Below are positions 60,040-64,000 of a DNA stretch of 64,000 bases, one piece after another. Both the position numbers and the translations under genes were made by a program. The DNA is from Pseudobdellovibrionaceae bacterium (lineage in GTDB: Bacteria > Bdellovibrionota > Bdellovibrionia > Bdellovibrionales > Bdellovibrionaceae). Location of the stretch: the NCBI GenBank assembly GCA_016785955.1, contig JAEUWH010000110.1, positions 1-64,000 on the forward strand. The letters run 5' to 3'. Position 1 is the stretch's first letter, and each line of letters starts with the position of its first letter. Below the pieces are notes generated by a model that did not search any database, had not been told where the DNA came from, and was given only the letters and a program-made list of their open reading frames with translations.

Positions 60040-62129
60040 TAGTGTACACCATACTTTTTCAACTTAGCCAAAGCCTTAGAATAGTAGTCGCCGTCTTTGA
60101 CGTCCATCTCCAGAACTTTCTTCCACTTTTCAATCGCACAACTTTTATTTTCCATACATTCGACCTGATTATATTGTTCTTCAATCACGGCCTCGTCCCA
60201 AAGTGGTTTTATTTCTTTTGCCAAGTCACGTTTTAAAGTATCGATCTTAACATCAAAGCTGGTATCCAGTGGATTCACTTTTTTGGCTTTCCGATATTGA
60301 TCGATGGCATCTTTGTATTTTTTCTGACTTGTTAATTTCTCGGCCTCATCCACAAATTTCGTCGAGCGCGTCGAAATCAATTTTTGAATCGAAGCAATTT
60401 TGCGCTCAGAAATATTTTTCAACTCATCGGGATCCGGTAAATGTTGCCTGATAACGACTTTATACTCATCAACAGATTGCAACAAATCTCCACTTTTTTC
60501 GGTGGCAACGGCTCGATCATAGATTTGCCGTAAACGCGCCACCTTCTCACGATAAGCTTTTTGCATAGCCGCCTTCATGTTTTTCTCATCAATGCGCCCT
60601 TGAATTTTGAGGATGGCCGATTGTCGCAAGGCATTTCCTGGATCGATCATGACGGCATCACGTGTACACTCGTCATATTCTGCCAACGACATATCCAAAT
60701 TGGACTCTAATTTTTTTTCACAAGCGGTATAAACCGTTGTCACAATCTGCTCATTTTTTTGCTTAATCTCTAACTCTTTGTGATGTCTAACCAGTTCCTG
60801 CTCGGCTTCAATAGCTAATGTGGCTTTATTCGCCAGATCCTCAACCTCGATTCCAAATTTGGTCTTTTTGTACTTAATACCTTTTTCATCAAAAGTCTTA
60901 ATAATTTTCTGTGTCTCGGCGTAGGCCAGCTGAAACGATTTTTTGAAATAGTAGTCCGTAGCAATTTCATAACTTTGTTTAAGCAACGAAAGTTCGCTCG
61001 GAGCTAGGACCGCGTATGGGTCTGAAGACTTTCTAGGATCTTTCGTTCGCTGTTTGGGAGCCAAAAATTCGCTATAACCAACAAACATAAAAACCACAGC
61101 TACGGCTGAAACCAAAAAAAGACGCATTTGCTTTTTCTTGTTGTCTTGCGGCTCCTCTTCGTCCTCAAATTCACCTTCAGGCGAAGGCGCCTGCTGATAA
61201 TTATAGTTTAAGGCATTGGCATCCACATAAGGAGAAAGCCCCTGATTTTGATTTTGGTAAACAGATGGCAACGGCGCCTGCTCCGATGTGTAATGAACTA
61301 ACGAATTTTGTGTCGCCTGTGTATGCGCCACACTCATACCCGTATTTTGTAATACCGGTAAATTTGTATTTTCAGAATTCAGAGCCCCAGATTGTTCAAT
61401 CTTTTTAAGCTGGTTATCAAAGTCTTTGTTTTTCAATTCGAAAATCATCAACGTATCTAATACTTGAATATGATCACCACTACGTATAGGCGTCGCTTCA
61501 TTGGGGGTAATGATTCTAGAGTTTAATGATGTCCCATTCACACTTCCCAAATCCAAAATGAAATAACTACCATTTTCACGAATTAACTTGAACTGCTTCC
61601 GGCTGACCCGATGATCATCAATGATGATGTCATTATTCGGATCTCTCCCTGCAACCCACTCTGACTGATCTTCCAATGTTACAAGATTCTGTGTAAATTG
61701 ATTTTCGCCTACAAATTGAATATGCGGAAGGAATTGAATTCCTCCCACACGTGTTTTTTCAAACTCACTCGCTTCTTCACTGCCGTCGGTTAAATTCTCT
61801 CGTAAAGATTCTGGTGACGCGGTCAGCGCTCGCGAGTCATGCCTTAGAAATTCAAAATCATAAGGATAAATACTGAATACGGCGTCTTCTTGTAAGACAA
61901 AATTTCGAACGCGCTCATTATTAAACTGAATATCCCCAAACCGTGATAAGACCTCGACGACCCAATTATCCTGCTCAAACTTCAAAACAAAATGCTCTCG
62001 AGAAATCGCTTTCGCGGCCTCCAAAAAAATATCGGCACCGTCTTTACGACCAGCCAAGTAGCTCTTTGACTCGTCCAGCACGAATTCTTTCACTACTTTA
62101 CCATTTTGTTTCACCCTTAAGGATGCCAT
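60039..62129 (-). CDS. Double FHA-domain membrane protein with TPR-like C-terminal part
   Basis: Start at 62129 after AGAAGG, which overlaps the upstream stop (TAATG). About 696 residues. Two FHA domains: SYLAGRKDGADIFLEAAKAISREHFVLK, then WVAGRDPNNDIIIDDHRVSRKQF with NGTSLN. Then a low-complexity linker, one membrane helix (MRLFLVSAVAVVFMFVGYSEF) and a helical C-terminal region of TPR type (DAIDQYRKAKKVNPLD). FHA domains read phosphothreonine; the C-terminal part would be periplasmic. It is the middle gene of a signalling operon. Confidence 0.85.
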   Translation of the reverse strand: MASLRVKQNGKVVKEFVLDESKSYLAGRKDGADIFLEAAKAISREHFVLKFEQDNWVVEVLSRFGDIQFNNERVRNFVLQEDAVFSIYPYDFEFLRHDSRALTASPESLRENLTDGSEEASEFEKTRVGGIQFLPHIQFVGENQFTQNLVTLEDQSEWVAGRDPNNDIIIDDHRVSRKQFKLIRENGSYFILDLGSVNGTSLNSRIITPNEATPIRSGDHIQVLDTLMIFELKNKDFDNQLKKIEQSGALNSENTNLPVLQNTGMSVAHTQATQNSLVHYTSEQAPLPSVYQNQNQGLSPYVDANALNYNYQQAPSPEGEFEDEEEPQDNKKKQMRLFLVSAVAVVFMFVGYSEFLAPKQRTKDPRKSSDPYAVLAPSELSLLKQSYEIATDYYFKKSFQLAYAETQKIIKTFDEKGIKYKKTKFGIEVEDLANKATLAIEAEQELVRHHKELEIKQKNEQIVTTVYTACEKKLESNLDMSLAEYDECTRDAVMIDPGNALRQSAILKIQGRIDEKNMKAAMQKAYREKVARLRQIYDRAVATEKSGDLLQSVDEYKVVIRQHLPDPDELKNISERKIASIQKLISTRSTKFVDEAEKLTSQKKYKDAIDQYRKAKKVNPLDTSFDVKIDTLKRDLAKEIKPLWDEAVIEEQYNQVECMENKSCAIEKWKKVLEMDVKDGDYYSKALAKLKKYGVH

Positions 62130-63190
62130 TAGAACCTTCTTACCTTGTCTAAATTTGCGCACTCATCATAGAACTGCTTAGCTTCAATATACCGAGGATG
62201 CTTTAAATTATTTCTGATATAAAGCTGCACCGTCTGAAACGAAGACTTGCACATTCTAAAATTGCTGTTTTCCCTATATTTTAAACCCTCTGCAAAGTAT
62301 AAATCAATCATGCGGTCTAGTTTTCGTTGAGCATCTCGAGCAAATTTCTCGGCCTCAATCAATGTGGGATCACTTTGATAAGCCGAATTCAAAAAACTGA
62401 CAGCTCGCTGATAATTTCCATTTAAAAACTCGCGCATCCCGCTTACAAAAAATTGTTGAGCCATGGTTTGTCGCGAATTTTGGTTTTCCAATTTATTCAA
62501 AGCTTCCCGCGCGCGTTCCTGCGCTTCTTGAAAGCGTTTTTCTTCCTGGACAATCGGCGTGACTATATCTGGCGACCTCTCAACCCTTTCTTTGTCGTCG
62601 GGTTTACTTGGCAGCACAAATACAATGGCGATAATAGCCGCGACAATAACAACCAAAAAAATAGAATTGAAGTTTTCTTGTTTTTTGGGAATTTTACGAC
62701 GTCTTGGAGTCGTATTGGTCGTTGGGGCAGCGCTGGGCATGTGTGGTTGAGGATAGCCCGAGGTATGCATAGGCCCCGGAGGTTGAAGTTGCGATGGCTG
62801 CACAAGCCCCACGGGCATTGGATTCTGAGGCAGTGCCTGCAATGGACTTTTGAGAGACTTAGTCATTTGAGGATAAATGAATTTCAGCTCTGTTTCACCA
62901 ATTGAAATCACACAGCTTTGCAAAATTTTTACTTGATCCTCTTTGCGACCATTCACAAGAAGCGAATTTTTATTCGTCTTATTATAGATGTAGATCATCT
63001 CGTTTTCTTGCTTGATCTCGGCATGCACACGACTGACTCGCGGATCATGCTGCAAGCAAATATCATTTTCGGTCCCCCGACCCATCGTAATAGAGAGCTT
63101 ATCGACAAAAGCATACTTTTGACCCAAATGTGGACCCGAAACCACTTCCAATTCAAAAGGTAAAAGTTTTACTTTCTCCGCAGCACTCAT
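62129..63190 (-). CDS. FHA-domain membrane protein with TPR-like tail
   Basis: 353 residues. FHA domain: VSGPHLGQKYAFVDKLSITMGRGTENDICL, RVSRVHAEI and NSLLVNGR. A Pro-rich stretch follows, then a membrane helix (NSIFLVVIVAAIIAIVFVLPS) and helical repeats (FLNGNYQRAVSFLNSAYQSDPTLIEA). It has the same architecture as the next gene, in shorter form, so one probably arose by duplication. It overlaps the partial gene upstream by ATGA. Confidence 0.87.
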   Translation of the reverse strand: MSAAEKVKLLPFELEVVSGPHLGQKYAFVDKLSITMGRGTENDICLQHDPRVSRVHAEIKQENEMIYIYNKTNKNSLLVNGRKEDQVKILQSCVISIGETELKFIYPQMTKSLKSPLQALPQNPMPVGLVQPSQLQPPGPMHTSGYPQPHMPSAAPTTNTTPRRRKIPKKQENFNSIFLVVIVAAIIAIVFVLPSKPDDKERVERSPDIVTPIVQEEKRFQEAQERAREALNKLENQNSRQTMAQQFFVSGMREFLNGNYQRAVSFLNSAYQSDPTLIEAEKFARDAQRKLDRMIDLYFAEGLKYRENSNFRMCKSSFQTVQLYIRNNLKHPRYIEAKQFYDECANLDKVRRF

Positions 63191-64000
63191 GCACTCTCTT
63201 CCTTCTTAGGAATAATCGAGAATAAAAAGTAGTCCGGCTGGTTCCCACTCGTTACCGGATGACAACGAATAATTATGGCTCCACGCCCCAGATCCAATTC
63301 GCGTTGATGAATTTGATTTGGCATTTGCATTGAGTCTTGAATCAAATCATTGATGTTAATTTTTAAAGACTGATCAACAATGGCGTCAATTCCTTGAGAC
63401 ATCAAATTTTCCAACGAGTTCTGCGCCAAAGATTCAAAATTGCTGTTTAAGTTGAGCAATTTCCCCTGCTGGGTAATAGCAAACGCTGGATCTCTAAAAT
63501 GCTGAATCAACATACTAGCTTCGAAATCTCTATTTTGTGCCGACGGCGACTGCCCTTCCCCACTGAGGTAACGGGTTAACAAGCTCGATATATTACCCGC
63601 TAAAGATTGCAGCGGCGGGAATAAGAATGTGTTCTCGATGCTGTCCGTTTTTTCTCTTAAAGCAACATCCAACTGCCGGTTAAGACTCGAGATCGGGAAC
63701 TCGATTAATTTATATAGAAAGAAAAACAGAATTGAACCAAATAGAGTGGCAATAATCAAGTTCTGCATGAATAGACTTACAATAATTCCATCATCCATTG
63801 CCAATATACTGATGTCATAAATGATGACCGCAAACGCTACAGGAACCGCTTCCTGTTTTTCAATATCATATTTTTCGATAGGGAACGAAGCGCCAATCGA
63901 GGTGGCATCAATTTCCTTAACGATATCCCGACTTGAGCGCTGTACCTCGTTTAGAAACGGTATATCTAACGTTCTACCAGCCTTAGTCGTTGGAGCAATA
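63187..64000 (-). CDS. Membrane protein with PAS-like domain, truncated by the window edge
   Basis: The frame stays open past the TTG at 63804 to the end of the window without a stop, so the gene runs in from outside and lacks its start here. The visible part (about 270 residues) has an extra N-terminal region (IEKYDIEKQEAVPVAFAVIIYD), a membrane helix (LIIATLFGSILFFFLYKLI) and a PAS-like domain (FRDPAFAITQQGKLLNLNSNFESLA). It is the first visible gene of the FHA operon and overlaps the next start. Possibly a sensor or FHA-containing protein. Confidence 0.7.
   Translation of the reverse strand, partial: IAPTTKAGRTLDIPFLNEVQRSSRDIVKEIDATSIGASFPIEKYDIEKQEAVPVAFAVIIYDISILAMDDGIIVSLFMQNLIIATLFGSILFFFLYKLIEFPISSLNRQLDVALREKTDSIENTFLFPPLQSLAGNISSLLTRYLSGEGQSPSAQNRDFEASMLIQHFRDPAFAITQQGKLLNLNSNFESLAQNSLENLMSQGIDAIVDQSLKININDLIQDSMQMPNQIHQRELDLGRGAIIIRCHPVTSGNQPDYFLFSIIPKKEESA

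Overview
The window most likely comes from the chromosome of a flagellated, Gram-negative, Bdellovibrio-like bacterium (Bdellovibrionota). This is an inference. It rests on the flgM-flgN-flgK-flgL-csrA-fliW block, several short flagellins, many lipoproteins, a secreted papain-like protease, menaquinone rather than ubiquinone genes, and frequent GTG/TTG starts. No rRNA, tRNA, CRISPR array or complete insertion sequence was seen.

Layout: 1-2.6 kb holds two unknown secreted proteins and a papain-like cysteine protease. 2.7-7.9 kb is a flagellar hook-filament block ending in csrA and fliW, with several strong RNA hairpins and a good sigma-28 promoter candidate before csrA. 8.0-13.1 kb carries a one-domain asparaginase and menB-menA-menC-menE plus a small ferredoxin-like protein. 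13.2-17.7 kb is a complete livJHMGF-type branched-chain amino acid ABC importer, followed by a membrane PilZ protein.

18.7-27.1 kb is the most notable region. A LysR regulator is flanked on one side by an EamA exporter plus a C39-like protein. On the other side is a tightly coupled six-gene operon: cupin-MetRS fusion, DAO-type FAD oxidase, lysine-N6-hydroxylase-like monooxygenase, GNAT-like protein, SAM methyltransferase and small cupin. The first three match in kind the Spb40/Spb39/Spb38 machinery that makes an N-N bond from N6-hydroxylysine and glycine and releases hydrazinoacetic acid in actinomycete clusters. This looks like a complete biosynthetic cluster for an unknown hydrazine-derived metabolite.

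27.1-41.5 kb runs mostly on the minus strand: fliD, fliS, a fliT-like gene, a TPR protein, a Maf-like protein, two GT9 glycosyltransferases (a possible flagellar glycosylation set), a histidine kinase and receiver protein, rsmD, coaD and an aminotransferase. 41.5-49.5 kb has aspartokinase with an in-frame 18-bp tandem repeat, two secreted proteins and three flagellins. One flagellin leader folds its Shine-Dalgarno into a textbook CsrA-site hairpin, which fits the csrA/fliW pair in the same window. 49.7-64 kb has cell-envelope genes (3D-domain lipoprotein, outer-membrane-like barrel, CFI-box protein, asd, pssA, a CTP-dependent lipid kinase relative, exbB/exbD), a sulfatase-fold lipoprotein lacking its usual nucleophile, and an FHA-FHA-PP2C-like operon whose first gene runs off the right edge.
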